Shown: positions 22,816 through 34,341, counted from the first letter of the stretch. The stretch is DNA of 64,000 bases from Periplaneta americana (GCF_040183065.1 NC_091130.1:126785414-126849413), one strand, 5' to 3'. Numbers and translations are program-made. The notes: generated by a model from the sequence alone, not told the origin.

Positions 22816-23375
22816 CCCGAATCTGAATGAGTCCCTGGCGCTTCAAGTCCCTCTCACCACTATTGACCACCTCGCTCTAAACATCCCCTTCCGGAGCAGA
22901 CGCGGGGGAGCTCTTTTATTTTATGGCTTGCCGATGTGAAGGGATGTCCCACAACTTTTACCGACCACACCGCAATGTTGCTAATTGCTCGGTAACACAG
23001 AGGATCTGGATTATGTTACCAGAATACAGACCTCGCGGCTATTTGAAAATTGTGTGGAGTATTTTATTTTTTAAGAATGCTATCTTTTAATTTATAAATT
23101 TACGGTTTGTGTAACTGTGTGTAAATATTTAAATTTTAGCAGAAATTCGCAAAAAATAATTTTACCTAATATAATCTTTATTTTCTAAAAATCTACATTC
23201 ATAAATAAGAGAAATTTTGAAAGATATTAGTGTTTTATTATAATATTGCTTACTTGTCAGCTAACCAGCAGTATACTAAAATCGGACTGTTGACAAAACA
23301 ATTTGTATTTGTTAAAGTTCAGACGCGCAGGACAAACGTGTCTTCAGAAATAGTGGTAGCCTTTGAATAACACTG
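22816..23375. other. Intergenic, nothing recognised
   Basis: No open frame of note and no inverted or tandem repeats. Confidence 0.5.
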
Positions 23376-23377
23376 TA

Positions 23378-24357
23378 GGGTAAACATTGGTAATTTCGTG
23401 GCAGTGGTTATTTCGTGATATTTTTTCCTGGCTCTTTCGTGAACTAACCAATGGTGTTACGAGATTCAAATTTCTGTCAAGGGATTGCATGTGTTGTCCG
23501 GTTTCCAGAAACATACAGCAACGCTTTGTGTGACTATTGTAGCTGCTTCAGTGAGGATTTGTGTTTGGAGAGAGCAAGTTAGAGTCGATTTTTCAGGCGT
23601 ACAAATTTTATGAATGTTTATAATTGCATTACAGGCTTATTACTGAACGTAAGCATATGATATTTGGTACAAAGATTTAAGAAAAGATTTTTGGCATTTT
23701 AGATACACCTGTAGTCGCCATATAGGCTTAGCTTTACTGGTAGAAATATTAGCTGTTTGAGGTGACATTTTGTTGAGTATTACGGTTAAGAAAGCTTTGT
23801 GCTAGATGGGTTCCGAGGATGTTGACAAAGTCCACAAAGAAACTCGAGAAACAGTGCGCAGTGAACTTTTGGAACTTTTGTAGTGACCCTCGTAATATAT
23901 ACTGTAGTAAAGTCCTTAATAAAAGTGTTCACCCTTTCAGGGCAAAGAAGATCCCTTTTCAATTTCAATTTTTATTTTGATTTCATTATTATTATATGTT
24001 GATATGTTTTCTTGCTAAGAATATTAGCCGGAATTACTATGTTTGAAGTCTTGTAATAATAAACGATAATTTCTTTTGACTTTAATGAATTTTTCCACAA
24101 TTCTTCTATCTTTCACGAAATTATCAATGTAATATCACGAAATTACCAAGGTTATCACGAAATAACCAGCCTACTAGCTTAAGTTATAAAAGTGGTTTTT
24201 GGCAATTGTTCAAAAACGTATCCAATCTTTTATGTCTCCAGATTTCTACAGCACATTATCGTCTCTTAGATGGAAAAATCGGAATAAGAAAATATTTACA
24301 CATTTGTATTTGAAATTAATTTTCATAAAATTATCACGAAATTACCAATGTTTACCC
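23378..24357. mobile_element. TIR element with TAGGGTAA ends and ACGAAATTACC clusters
   Basis: GGGTAAACATTGGTAATTTC at the left is inverted at the right, each flanked by TA. The motif ATCACGAAATTACCAA or a variant occurs several times near 24110-24170 and at the right end, and inverted near the left end (TTGGTAATTTCGTG, GGTTATTTCGTGAT). These may be subterminal transposase-binding sites. The terminal octamer is shared with 5398, 5614 and 10207. No coding in 980 bp. Confidence 0.85.
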
Positions 24358-24539
24358 TATAATAAATTTTAACTTTTTTTTTTTTTGCGCTGGGCATGTG
24401 ATACATGTTTTCTATTTGAGCCTCCTGAATACGAATATGACAATAAAAAACAGTTGTTGGTTACGGTTTTTGAGAAATTTTCGAATTTATATCTATTCAA
24501 AATACTGCTTTATATAATGACAATAAGGTTAAATACTAC

Positions 24540-25013
24540 TGTTCAGAAGATTACAGCTTTCTTTTTCTGCATTTTCTTTTATACTAGGCATCACGAGCTA
24601 AAGTCCAACAATAGTCTGCTAGCATATTGGTACTCACTGTCCTTGGTATCTTTTTTCCATAGTTGAAATTTCTTGATGAAAACGCTCACCATGCTAATCA
24701 CAGAAATCGTCACAATTCTCGGGGAAAAAGTCAAGATGGAAGTGAAGGTAGTGAATTTTCAGGCACATGTTACAACCCAAAGTTTCATACACCAACAGTA
24801 AACTTTGCACTAGTTCTTCATAGTTTTCACTTCTATGGTTACCCAGAAAATTTAATACAACTCCTTGAATGCAATCCAGGCGACTTTCTCTTTTCCTTCC
24901 AACAAAGATTCGAAGTGATTTTCCTTCATTATTTCTCTAATTTGTGGTCCATTGAAAACTCTCTCTTTTATTTTCGAGTCACTAATAGGAATTTTTTTTC
25001 TGAATATGTTTAA
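24540..25013 (-). pseudogene. Frameshifted relic of a conserved invertebrate transposon-like protein
   Basis: On the minus strand, across at least two frameshifts and several stops, one reads KIKERVFNGPQIREIMKENH, then EKVAWIAFKELY, then LNFLGNHRSENYEELVQSLL, FFPENCDDF, HGERFHQEISTMEKRYQG and NMLADYCWTLARD. This order matches a widespread uncharacterised protein family of invertebrate genomes that I associate with mobile elements. Role unknown. The N-terminal part is missing and the copy is clearly dead. Confidence 0.75.
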
Positions 25014-25183
25014 ATGTTTCAGTTTTATGATTCATCCCTTTAACAAAATTCTTTATTAATCCTATTATTATTATTATTATTAATCTTTATTAATCCTATT
25101 ATTAATGTGTGAAGGGGTTAAAATTACTTTACTTTGAGGTACAAGGAGTTGATGTATAATATTTTTCTTCCCTGGCTCTAGTG

Positions 25184-26025
25184 CAGGCCTGCACAAGGTT
25201 TGCGCTCTCCGAGCCGGCTCACCGCTCATGAGCGGAATGCAGATATTAGCTGCGCTCTGTGTAAGGGTGAACTGGAAGAAGGGGTGATCTCGTACAAAAT
25301 GTACACAAAAGAAAGTAGTATTACGAGTGTTTATGAAATGAATTCCCGTTCAGTGTTTGCAAAACTATCTTGGACTATTATTAATTAATAAAGAAATATT
25401 TATTTTACAGAAATAATAGAAATTCTATTGCTACTTAAATGTACAATATCATTTTGTTATATTTTTATTTATAAATACATCAATACATGCTGTTGGCAGC
25501 TGAAAGGAACAGTAGCCTACTGATTGTAATGAAACACCAGTTACAGATCTTCGATGTCTGCCTTTATTAAAGTTCATTATAGAAAACAGTTGCTCACAAA
25601 TATAAATGTTGAGCCAAACATAGCAATCATTTTCACTGTCAGCCTGTGTAGTCGTGGATATTATTGCTAATGTTTAGTCTTGTAAAACTCAACCAGGCTA
25701 GTAGTATTATTCAAACGATCTTTAGCCCTTAGGTCACATTGAAGATCAATAAGTTCGAGCTGTAAATCGTTAATGTTAAATGTTACGTTTCGTCTTTTAG
25801 ATACCTCCATACTGTACTGTAGCAGTAGGTAAGCAACGTGAAACAGTTACTGAGAATACACACTGCACTCCACTAGATAGCTGAGTAGTCGTTTCCCTCT
25901 CCTCTACCTAAAGCAAGTCTATGTCATTCTGACGTATCTTCCTCTCCGTTTCGGCGAGCGGTAAACACAGCTCTGCCGCTCCGAAGGAGCGCGCGCGCTC
26001 GTTGAGCGCTGTTTGTGCAGGTAAG
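25184..26025. mobile_element. hAT relic with C-terminal transposase remnant
   Basis: Inverted ends share CCTGCACAA and a GCGCTC block (left 25184 CAGGCCTGCACAAGG; right end inverted CTTACCTGCACAAACAG). Flanks CTCTAGTG and TTCTAATG agree at 6 of 8 positions, a decayed hAT-type duplication. A minus-strand transposase C-terminus lies inside. Confidence 0.6.
25440..25830 (-). pseudogene. hAT transposase C-terminus (GTF2IRD2/FAM200-like lineage), decayed
   Basis: The minus frame from 25810 reads RRNVTFNINDLQLELIDLQC, then LRAKDRLNNTTSLVEFYKTK and KMIAMFGSTFIFVSNCFL. It corresponds to the ELIDLQC...FGSTYxCEQxFS dimerisation region of domesticated-type hAT proteins. The CEQ residues are lost and stops interrupt it, so it is non-functional. 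Confidence 0.7.
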
Positions 26026-26183
26026 TTCTAATGATTGTCCTTTTATTTTATAATGCTTATCTCGAGCGCGACTGTCCCATTCGCACAGAAAACGGCAACA
26101 TTTTGTGTAGCCTAATTGCATTCCAAGAAGCAATGCTACAACCTTCAAATCCGTACATATAAACCATTCATATTTTGAATGTT

Positions 26184-26575
26184 ATCATTAAAGCACACTT
26201 CAAAGAAATACACGTCTTACACAGAATACTAACACAACGGAAATCTCCTGGTAAACTTAAGCGATTTCATATAGCGAATCTGTTTCTCCCCCTCCAAATG
26301 GAATTGGATAGGGCAATAAAACAATTTCTGCTTCTAGAAATCGTTTTGGCAAGGTGGTCTATTGCAAAATATAAACTACGGTAATGTCATAAAAGCTCAC
26401 AGTGAAAGAAATGCACATCTCAAATAAAATCAGATAAACTCAAGCAAATTCATACCGGGAACCCGTTTCCCCCTTCCTCCAAATAGACTCGTAAGGGGCA
26501 ATAAAATAATTTCCGTTTCTACAAGTGCTTCTATCATGGTGGCCTACTTATACTAATATTACTCTCGTCACATTT
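26184..26575. repeat. Diverged tandem duplication of about 200 bp
   Basis: Two successive units share, in order, AAAGAAAT(A/G)CAC, GATTTCAT/AATTCATA, CCCCCTCC/CCCTTCCTCC, GGGCAATAAAA(C/T)AATTTC, TTCTA and GGTGG(T/C)CTA. The second begins near 26388. Divergence is considerable, so the duplication is old. Non-coding. Confidence 0.7.
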
Positions 26576-28110
26576 GTGAAACAAAGTAGTTACACACGAA
26601 ATACGGTGATTTTTTTAATAGAATGCATATAAAATGAATTATATTGTGCATCTCGAAAATCCGAACTGATGGAATATTTTGCTTGTTATTTTTTAATTCA
26701 GGAGATCGAAATTAGTAAGAATTTGTTAGTTTTATGTCTGGTGCAAAATGGCTGTTGACTAGTGTAATCTGTGGTGACGAATTATCTATTAGAATAGGCA
26801 TGTCAATTGATGCCCACAGGAGCAAGCGTGCGCTTTCGAGCTCAGGAGAGCCTGAGCGCTTTACAGCGGAAAGGAAAGAGACAGACGAAAGAGGTGGTAT
26901 ATCCCGCTTGGTAGAGCTATATTCAGGGATGGCCAGCACTGATTCATTAGATAAAGGGAAGAGAACTTATTAAAACTGTATCCATGTTAATTTTTAGATT
27001 TCCCTGAGAAGTATAAGTGCATTATAAGAATGTAAGTTTTAATTTTAATGCTCATTTTTCACAAGTTTGATTTTTATATTCAAAAGAAATATTTTCGTAT
27101 AGAAAAGTGAAATTTTCAGATATAGGCCTATTTATTTAGTAGCCTTATAGAATGTTTTCGTAAATCTAATATACCGTATATACGTATTACTGGAGATAGT
27201 GTATTGAACATTTTGAAAATATTCGCATGGAAATCGTTTGTAAGGAAACGAATTAACAAAGCAACTACTGTTACATCATAAGCAAAAGATACGTGCCCAT
27301 GTGTTGTACAAAAGTCAGCTCTATAGCTTCAGAAGATTTCGAGAAAATAATTTAATATTCTGATGACAGGAAGTTGCTCACAAATATCACCTTAAAAGTA
27401 TAATGCGATAAGAGTTTTGTTATGTAATATTAGTTACACTTAAAACAGATACAGTACCTAGGTAACTTTGCTTTGTACTGTAATATTGTTTTGATTAGTT
27501 TATTGATTACTTTTGTAAGGCTAAAGATACCATCAATAGAAATTCCAACTTATCATGTCATATTCAATCTCTTTCTTTGGAATATCACTTTCTTTATGAA
27601 TGATGTGTTTCATCCACTTAATACAGTATAATATTATACTACTATGGAATTTAAGTGAATATTCCTTCTTAACTCTCTATTATGTTATTAAGATTTAAAA
27701 CACAAGTGCAATATTAAGAAATCAGTGTTAGTACTTTTGTTTTACAGACAATATAGATAATATCAAACAGAAAGAAGCCATATAAAAATAACGACATAAT
27801 ATTTCACGTTCCGTTTGAAGTTTGTGCACCACTGTTTTCTTAATCCAACAGGTTGCTTATTCATATACACAACCCTTCCTCTTTCCATACTTAGCGCTTG
27901 ATGCCCGCGCACGACGTCAAGGTCAGAAAAATGCGCTTGCTTTGACATCACTATATTAGAATAAGCTTCTCCACTTTGTCTACAGAAAAGTAAAGTTACA
28001 AAGAAAAATACAAACAAATATTCCTTCAAGCTGAGAAAAATCAGAAAACGAGATGAAGTTAAGTTTAATTGAAATGCCATTTTGAAAAATATGTCTTGTT
28101 CCTGCTGATC
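26576..28110. other. Intergenic; a possible hAT end at about 26924-26941
   Basis: CAGGGATGGCCAGCACTG at 26924-26941 reads inverted as CAGTGCTGGCCATCCCTG, which resembles a hAT terminus. A GCGCTTTCGAGCTCAGG-type block lies upstream, as in many hATs. No partner end was found. Open frames of 75-105 codons here show no recognisable domain. Confidence 0.35.
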
Positions 28111-28146
28111 CCTGGAGGTACGCGGACCACAAGTTGGGAACCACTA
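28111..28146 (-). mobile_element. Solitary hAT terminus
   Basis: The minus strand reads TAGTGGTTCCCAACTTGTGG then TCCGCG, the conserved terminus of the CAGTGGTTCTCAAC-type hAT families. The partner end was not identified, so only a terminus is claimed. Confidence 0.55.
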
Positions 28147-28837
28147 GTTTAGAACATGATTATGATGCTTGGCCAGCTTTTCTCTGATATAATCATGTAT
28201 TGTAGAATTATGGCAGAGAAACTAAAAGAGTATTCCCGATATCAAATGTCACTTGAAGTCGCCTGGATGTGATTCCCAGCCTCCGGCCTGGAAATCCGTC
28301 GTAACCATTCGACTAACATTCGACTAACGGTATGTTGCCTTACAGGTGTAATAATGCAGCTGTCAAAGTATGACGTTTACAATCGCATTACAGATTCAGC
28401 GTACAGTCAGAGATGAGGCGCACCTCAAGGCTCGGGAATGAGCAGTATGACACAGCCAGGGAACAGCTGACTGCCTCCACCTGCAGAGCGGAGGGCGTGC
28501 GGGCATTCCAAATGTGAGTCACACGCACCATTCAGCGTGATCAAGCCGCTGGAGAGGAGGATCAAGGGATTTGGGCCTGCAGACCAGCCTCCCAATTTAT
28601 GGAGTGGACACACAACGCATGTGCTTTCCTCTTGAAATATTATCGCGGCAATCTTTCTGGCTATATATTCTTTAGGCGAAGTGGAAACTTTATAACGCTT
28701 CGTAGGCACGTCGTGTGCGAGCACGCACGCACATCTGTCTAGCGAAGCTATTGCTCTCAGAACAAGGTTTTATGAAATGCTATATTGCTCATGAAGGTCT
28801 TTGTGATGAAAGCACAAGCAAACATCTTATGGGAGCA

Positions 28838-29620
28838 AAATTAATCATGACTTGAATCAAGTTTCTTCATGGGCGAAAAAGTTCAGACTTCGGTTAAATG
28901 CTAGTAAGTCACAAGCTATAATAATTGGACATAAGAGACTACTGAACACAATGAACGACAGACATATCCCAATTATTACAGTAAATAATGCCACTATTCC
29001 GTACCACTCTGTCGTCAGAAATCTCGGCATTTTCTTGGACGAAAATTTAAATTGGGAATGCCAAATAAAGGAAATATCCAAGAGAGTGTGCTATACCATG
29101 CATTCTCTTAACCCATTCAGAAACTTCGTCCCGCCAGAATTAAAACAGACTTTAGTGCAAACCCTCGTACTACCACTATTACGACGTAATATTTACAGAC
29201 TTGACAACTGACCTTTCGAACAAGCTGCAGCGTGTGCACAATATGTGTGTCAGATTCATCAGCAATGCTCACAAATTTGACCACATTACACCCTCGTTCA
29301 AATCTTTATCCTGGCTGCAACTTAGTAACCGTAGAACACTTCATTCGCTCTCTCTTCTGTTTCGAGTTCTCCACACTTCTACTCCAAATTACCTTCGTTC
29401 CCGGTTTAACTACTTATCCTCCAGTCACAATCTAAACACCAGATCACAGGAGAGCCAAATCCTAGCAATTCCTGCCCATAGAACATCCCACTATTCATCC
29501 TCTTTTACTGTCTCAGTTCCCCGTGAATGGAATTCTCTACCTCAGAAGATTAGGGGCTGCCAGACAATAACCACTTTCAAGAAAAGGCTAAACGATTTCT
29601 TACGGGCGCAGTCAAATTGA
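28838..29620 (+). pseudogene. CR1/jockey-like LINE ORF2 C-terminal part, LINE family 2, copy A
   Basis: Two plus frames (to 29211 and from 29201) together read the thumb and C-terminus of a non-LTR retrotransposon: NHDLNQVSSWAKKFRLRLNA, SKSQAIIIGHKR, VVRNLGIFLDENLNWE, KLQRVHNMCVRFISN, HTSTPNYLRSRFNYLS and SVPREWNSLPQKIRGC. A frameshift near 29205 and loss of everything upstream make it non-functional. An ATT microsatellite tail follows at 29674, typical for this group. A related C-terminus lies at 59719-60000 (minus). Confidence 0.88.
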
Positions 29621-29671
29621 AATTATACTTGTGATCGAGCTTAATAATTTAATTTAATTCAGATATGACTA

Positions 29672-29673
<2 letters not shown>

Positions 29674-29709
<36 letters not shown>
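29674..29709. repeat. (ATT)n tail of the LINE
   Basis: About eleven ATT units. Probably the 3' repeat tail of the preceding LINE copy. It borders the next element. Confidence 0.9.
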
Positions 29710-29710
29710 A

Positions 29711-30295
29711 AAAGTTATTTTTTTCTTCCACCATGTTAATTAATGTCAAAACAAGTACTGTTCTCCAACCAGGAGATAAACCGTGAAAGGAATGTGCTTA
29801 CTATTGCGTCATCTATTGGAGCAAAGTAGATAGATAATATTAGAGTTATGACGTCAGTTTAAAAATCATGTGCTCTCCTCCATATGCTGTTTCCTGTACG
29901 GAGGGATTAAAAGACCAGGAGATTAACAGTGATCTAATTTTGTAGCTAGGGTAGTATAAAAATGTGTTATGGTTTGTGCTTTGAGAGATAGCCAATAGAG
30001 ATATGAGTACCCACGTGTGTGACCTTATGACATCTTATGACATCAATATTCATTCACAGCATCACCCCGCTTCCCTTCATTCCCTGGAGACTTTCTCGTG
30101 GTTGGAGTACAGTACTTATACGAATTTTGGCCACTCGAGCGCAATTACGAGGGCCGTAAAAATGTTTTCCTGAGGCCGTTTACAGGAAGAAAATACAATT
30201 TCACTCGAAAAATTGGAACAGACACAGAAATTGTTGAGCTAATTTTCAACATATTCCCTACTGGAAATATACATTTGTCTTACCGTGGCATTATT
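29711..30295. mobile_element. Long-TIR element B, copy 2, left part only
   Basis: AAAAGTTATTTTTTTCTTCC and the following sequence match the complete element at 38533-39101, including GAATTTTGGCCACTCGA, GGCCGTTTACAG and ATTGTTG...TTTTCAACATATTCCC. It is split by a 353-bp element at 29759-30111 and lacks the right arm beyond about 30295. Non-coding. Confidence 0.85.
29759..30111. mobile_element. 353-bp TIR element C, copy 1, GTAC target duplication
   Basis: The ends TGTTCTCCAACCAGGAGA and inverted TGTACTCCAACCACGAGA match at 16 of 18. They are flanked by GTAC at 29755-29758 and 30112-30115. Comparison with the uninterrupted element B at 38533 confirms the insertion. A second copy, inverted and itself interrupted twice, is at 61304-62054. 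The 4-bp duplication points to a superfamily such as Chapaev or Sola. That is inference, as no transposase is present. Confidence 0.88.
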
Positions 30296-30501
30296 CCATA
30301 GCATTCCTCTACGCCTGGAAGCGGCTGTTCTAGGGAAAGTCGTTTTGCCTGCTCGAAATTTGGGTAGGCAGCGAACCTTAGTGCAGTCAACCGGTATGTG
30401 TTTGGAAGTGAGCCTTGGTTGAGGGTTAGCGCAATAGATCGTGAAAGATCGCAGTGCTGAGTCGTATTACCCTCTCCTGAAAATTATTCCATTTCATGTA
30501 T

Positions 30502-30838
30502 TTTACCTTAATTGACTAGTTCTGATATGGTGTTAGTCATTCTCTGAATTCTAGTGAAGTCCCACGCTATCTGGATTCCTGTTATTGGTGGGGTGTGTTC
30601 TTGATTGGTAGTGTTGCATCGAAGAGGGTGTGTTAAGGTTAAGTTGTGGGTGTGTTTTTGTGTGTCTATAAATTTCGTATTGTTCTGGAGTGCCAAGTTT
30701 CTGGCTTTTTAGATGAATGTGTATGATTGTCATGCCAGTTTCTAAATTATTGTAATTATAATTTGAGTTTGTAATGTGTTCTGTGTAAGTTGATTTGGTT
30801 ATGGCCGTGATATGTTTCTTGTATTGTGTTTGAAACAC
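30502..30838 (-). pseudogene. Penelope-like element, GIY-YIG region fragment
   Basis: The minus frame (30838-30551) reads FQTQYKKHITAITK, YTEHITNSNYNYNNLETGM, IIHIHLKSQKLGTPEQYEIY and RHTKTHPQLNLN. This matches the C-terminal GIY-YIG endonuclease portion of Penelope-like retroelements: the (R/Q)(F/Y)KEHI...AI pattern, an IET/LETxM block, then KSxxLxxxEQYEIY. The GIY-YIG motifs proper and the reverse transcriptase are absent, so it is a truncated copy. Confidence 0.75.
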
Positions 30839-30977
30839 ATTAAATCAGTTGTTCATTTAAATAATTTGCCAGTCCTTCAGTGATACGTAATTGCTAAAAG
30901 AATGTAATCAAGAATGAAATATTTATTATTATTTTGCACCTAGATTTAATATTTTGAACAGTTTAAATCTTCCACTA

Positions 30978-31744
30978 CAGTAGAACCTCTATTATCCGTG
31001 GTAATGAACGGTTAATCGAAAAATCGGATAATCCGTGCCATAAAGGATTTCCGTAAATAAAGTGCATAGTATTTACACTGAGCGTGGTGCCGACCACACC
31101 ACCTCATTCTAGTGCCGAGGTCATGGAAAGCATGGGGCTCTACCTCTATGCCCCCCAAGTGCCTTCATGGCATGTTACGGGGATACCTTTACCTTACCTT
31201 TTAGTATTTACACTTTCGTAATTTCCTCCATAGTCTTGTATTTAACACGCTAAGTAGTGGATCAGTAGTTCACTGATTTAAGACTGGTTGTCAACAACGG
31301 TTTTTAAGGGCCAAGGAAACTCCTTGTAATGGCTGTCTGTGGAAATAAATGAATAGTGGAGGTCTCGTGTAGTAGATATACATAATTTATACCATAGACA
31401 AATGTTTTAAACACTCCAATCTCGTATTCTGATGCGAAATGAGCCACAGTTTCTCTTTCTCCAAACCACTCAATTATTTATATATTTTTTTCGATACTTA
31501 ATACAACATTTTTTTTTACACCCGTAGCAGCCATTTTATATAGAAGTTATACAGTACGACAATTCGAACAGTTGACCATACTGTGTAAGAAAAAAAGGCT
31601 TGTAATAGCATTCTCTATAAAAATAAATTACGTGCTAATACAATGTACAGTACTTCAAATATTTCTGCGGAAAAAAGCGAGAGAAAGAGTGACGGATAAT
31701 CCATCAGTCGGTTAATAAAGTGACAGATAATTTGGGTTGTACTG
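30978..31744. mobile_element. Tigger/pogo-type MITE
   Basis: The left end CAGTAGAACCTCTATTATCC is inverted imperfectly at the right (CAGTACAACCCAAATTATCTGTC). TA flanks both (30976-30977 and 31745-31746). CAGTA...CTCTATTATCCG with GGTTAATCGAAAAATCGGATAATCC-like subterminal sequence is the signature of pogo/Tigger elements. It is non-coding and interrupted by a SINE at 31080-31201. Confidence 0.85.
31080..31201 (+). mobile_element. 5'-truncated SINE, family B, with 13-bp target duplication
   Basis: TAGTATTTACACT at 31067-31079 is repeated at 31202-31214. The insert contains CACCTCATTCTAGTGCCGAG, GTCATGGAAAG and TGCCTTCATGGCATG, ending in TTACCTTACCTT. It matches the body of the fuller copy at 50630-50930, whose tRNA-like head this copy lacks. 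Confidence 0.88.
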
Positions 31745-31877
31745 TAAATTTATTTTATATATTACAATTTTTGATCTTACCGATTCTTAAATACTACAGT
31801 TCATATGACTTTTCATACAATTGTAATTAACATTTTAAATCATGTTACTTAGATTACATTCATTTGGTTTTAAACGT

Positions 31878-31900
31878 TTTCGCCATTTCGGCATCATCAG
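31878..31900 (-). ncRNA. Hammerhead-ribozyme-like core (candidate)
   Basis: The minus strand reads CTGATGA, then T, then a GCC/GGC hairpin around GAAAT, then GAAA. That is the CUGANGA-stem II-GAAA core of a hammerhead ribozyme. Penelope-like retroelements are known to carry such motifs in their terminal repeats, and a Penelope-like fragment lies 1 kb away. A convincing stem III with a UH cleavage site was not found, so activity is doubtful. Confidence 0.35.
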
Positions 31901-31935
31901 ACAAGAAAATTACAATACAATATCTAAACATGAAT

Positions 31936-32717
31936 TAAAAATAACGTTTACAACGTTTCAGGGATGATGGAGGTAAAAACAAACATCTTTTGTGAGTGAC
32001 AAAACTTTGACAGATGCGCCGTTTATTGTGTACGAAAAGTGTTAGTGTAATCCATAAAGAACAAGACCAATTGTCGTTTTAGAGGTGGTGTTCAAACTGC
32101 CGTCCATTGAAGGCATTGCACAACTGGTACCTTCGTACTGTGGAGTGTCTGCAACGCTCAAAAAGGCCAACTTTGTCTCGAATAACATGTGCAGCTTCAA
32201 CAAAGCAAGCAACTAAGTCTTCTGCAGTATCGATCGGTGTCTCATACACAAGACGTTTCATGTCTCCCCACAAAAAGAAATCGGTGGGTTAGGTCCGGTG
32301 ATCGATGTGGCCACGGTACCGGCCCACCCCTGCCAATCCAACGATCCGGTAATGTAGCATTTAGGTGATTCCTGACACGACGATCAAAGTGTGGAGGGGC
32401 ACCGTCATGCTGAAACCATATTCGTTCTTTGATGTTCAATGGGATATTTTCTAAAAGTTCTGGTAGGACGTCGCGTAGAAAAACAAAATAATTACCACCA
32501 CGGAGAGTGTTAGGGACCCTTTTAACTTGTTGCAGGCACTGCAATACAAACAGAACTAACCAGTGTGTGTTGTGACGGAAGTCAAGCCATCTACCCTTCA
32601 GGCCATCTTGCGGCAAAACGGCGCATCAGTTAAAGTTTCGTCACTTTAAAAAGATGTTTGTTTTTACCTCCTCTATCATCCCTGAAGCGTTGTAAACGTT
32701 ATTTTTAACACCCTGTA
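31936..32717 (-). mobile_element. Deletion derivative of a mariner-like (DDE) transposon
   Basis: The right end CAGGGTGTTAAAAATAACG and about 80 further bases are inverted at the left, giving long TIRs that include ATGATGG/ATGATAG and AAAACAAACATCTTTT. The outermost bases of the left end are diverged. The minus strand encodes the C-terminal part of the transposase: IWFQHDGAPPHF, LPDRWIGRGGPVPWPHRSPD (second and third catalytic Asp, 36 residues apart) and LVYETPIDTAEDLVA to QFEHHL. The N-terminal half is deleted and a frameshift lies near 32260, so it is defective. Confidence 0.88.
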
Positions 32718-33344
32718 TATCTAAATTGCATATTTGAGACAAGTTCAACCAAAGTTACATAATTCAGTTATTAAAATGTACATCTAAATCTGATTTAACA
32801 TTATTGCAAACATTGTTTTCGTCGTCTTTCAATATCAACAATTTCAAATCTTTAAAATTCATTAAAACTTAACTTACAGTATTTACAATTGTTCATGTTA
32901 AAATTATGCTAAATTAATTAAAAAACATGAGAAAATATTTTTGTTAAACCTTTTTTAATAGATTTTCCTTTCCTTTAAGTAAATTGTAATAAATTTACTA
33001 GCGACGTTCATCTACGTACAGTTATGTTCACGTTATTAATAGTTTCTGCACGATTTTGCTTTGACATTTCCTGGTAATGAATGAACGTTAGAGAATGTTA
33101 CTTGTTTATATATTTTTTCCATAATCGATACTAACAAGGGAGGAAGTGGACGTGTTCATTTGTCTTGTGAAAAAATTAGGAAAATGTCAGCAAGAACAAA
33201 TGCCTATGGTAATCGATTTTATCCAAACACGAGCTCTGTAACAGCGCCATCTGCGCTAATGATTAATTATTTTTGCTTACAGTCTAAGTATTTAAGTCCC
33301 CAACAAGGCAACAGAAAGGAATATTATGACAAAAAATCACAATA
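32718..33344. other. Intergenic, nothing recognised
   Basis: AT-rich, with no open frame or repeat of note. Confidence 0.5.
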
Positions 33345-34341
33345 TACAGCGTGTCTCTAAAGTCCCTATTCATTTCCATGATAACGCAGACTTTTGTTCA
33401 TTTTATTTGCAGCTGCAGTTAGCGTAGTGGATGATGTTTACTATGGAAGAACAGGTTGTCATTGTTTGTGCACAGGTACGCGGATTGTCATATGAAAACG
33501 CCAGAGCCGAATTTACCCGTGAATTCCATAAACCAGCCCTAATAAGGGCACACATTCGTCTGCTTGTAAACAAATTTAAGCGTACCAACAGTGTGTGTGA
33601 TAAGGGACGTCATGGACGACCATGCATGTGGGCAGACACTGTACAATAGGTTCAAATTGCCAGTAATAGAGTCCAAAGGCATCACCTCGACGCTTCAGGC
33701 AGAAGCTGAATTTCTACATTTCAATCTACGAAAACATGCTTATAACATCCAAGTTTTGCATAATCTTGAGGACGAAGATTTCGCCTGTCGTCAGGCAATG
33801 TGTTATGACCAGACATCGAGATTTTGGACCCGATAGAATAAGTTTACTAAGTCCATACTATAGGCAGCTTTTTCACTGTGTTAGAGGGGAATGGGAGTCG
33901 GCAGAAGAAGAGATATGTGGTCATGAAACCCAGTTCAGTCCAGCCTGCTGGTGCTGTACAGTGACGTTCCAAAAAAAAGCAACTAATTTATCAAACATTG
34001 AAATAAAACGATTGTTAGAGGAAAAAATTCTATAGGACCAAACAATTAATGTTTACATACATTAAAATAAAAAAAAAAAACTATAATGCGAAATTTTCAA
34101 AATAAATTAATATTCATTTCCTTTCGGCTTCTGTCATAAGCACAAGTGCAATACTTACTCAACATACATAATAATCCTACACAATATACACAACTTATGA
34201 TGTACAATACATGGTACTGTTGCAATGTATCTACTACAAAACACACTCTGAAGATCTCAAAACTAAATTTTCTTCGGTAGTCGGCAAGACAAAGTTTATA
34301 TTGAGAGACGCTCCGCTCTACATCACATGATGTAATGGATT

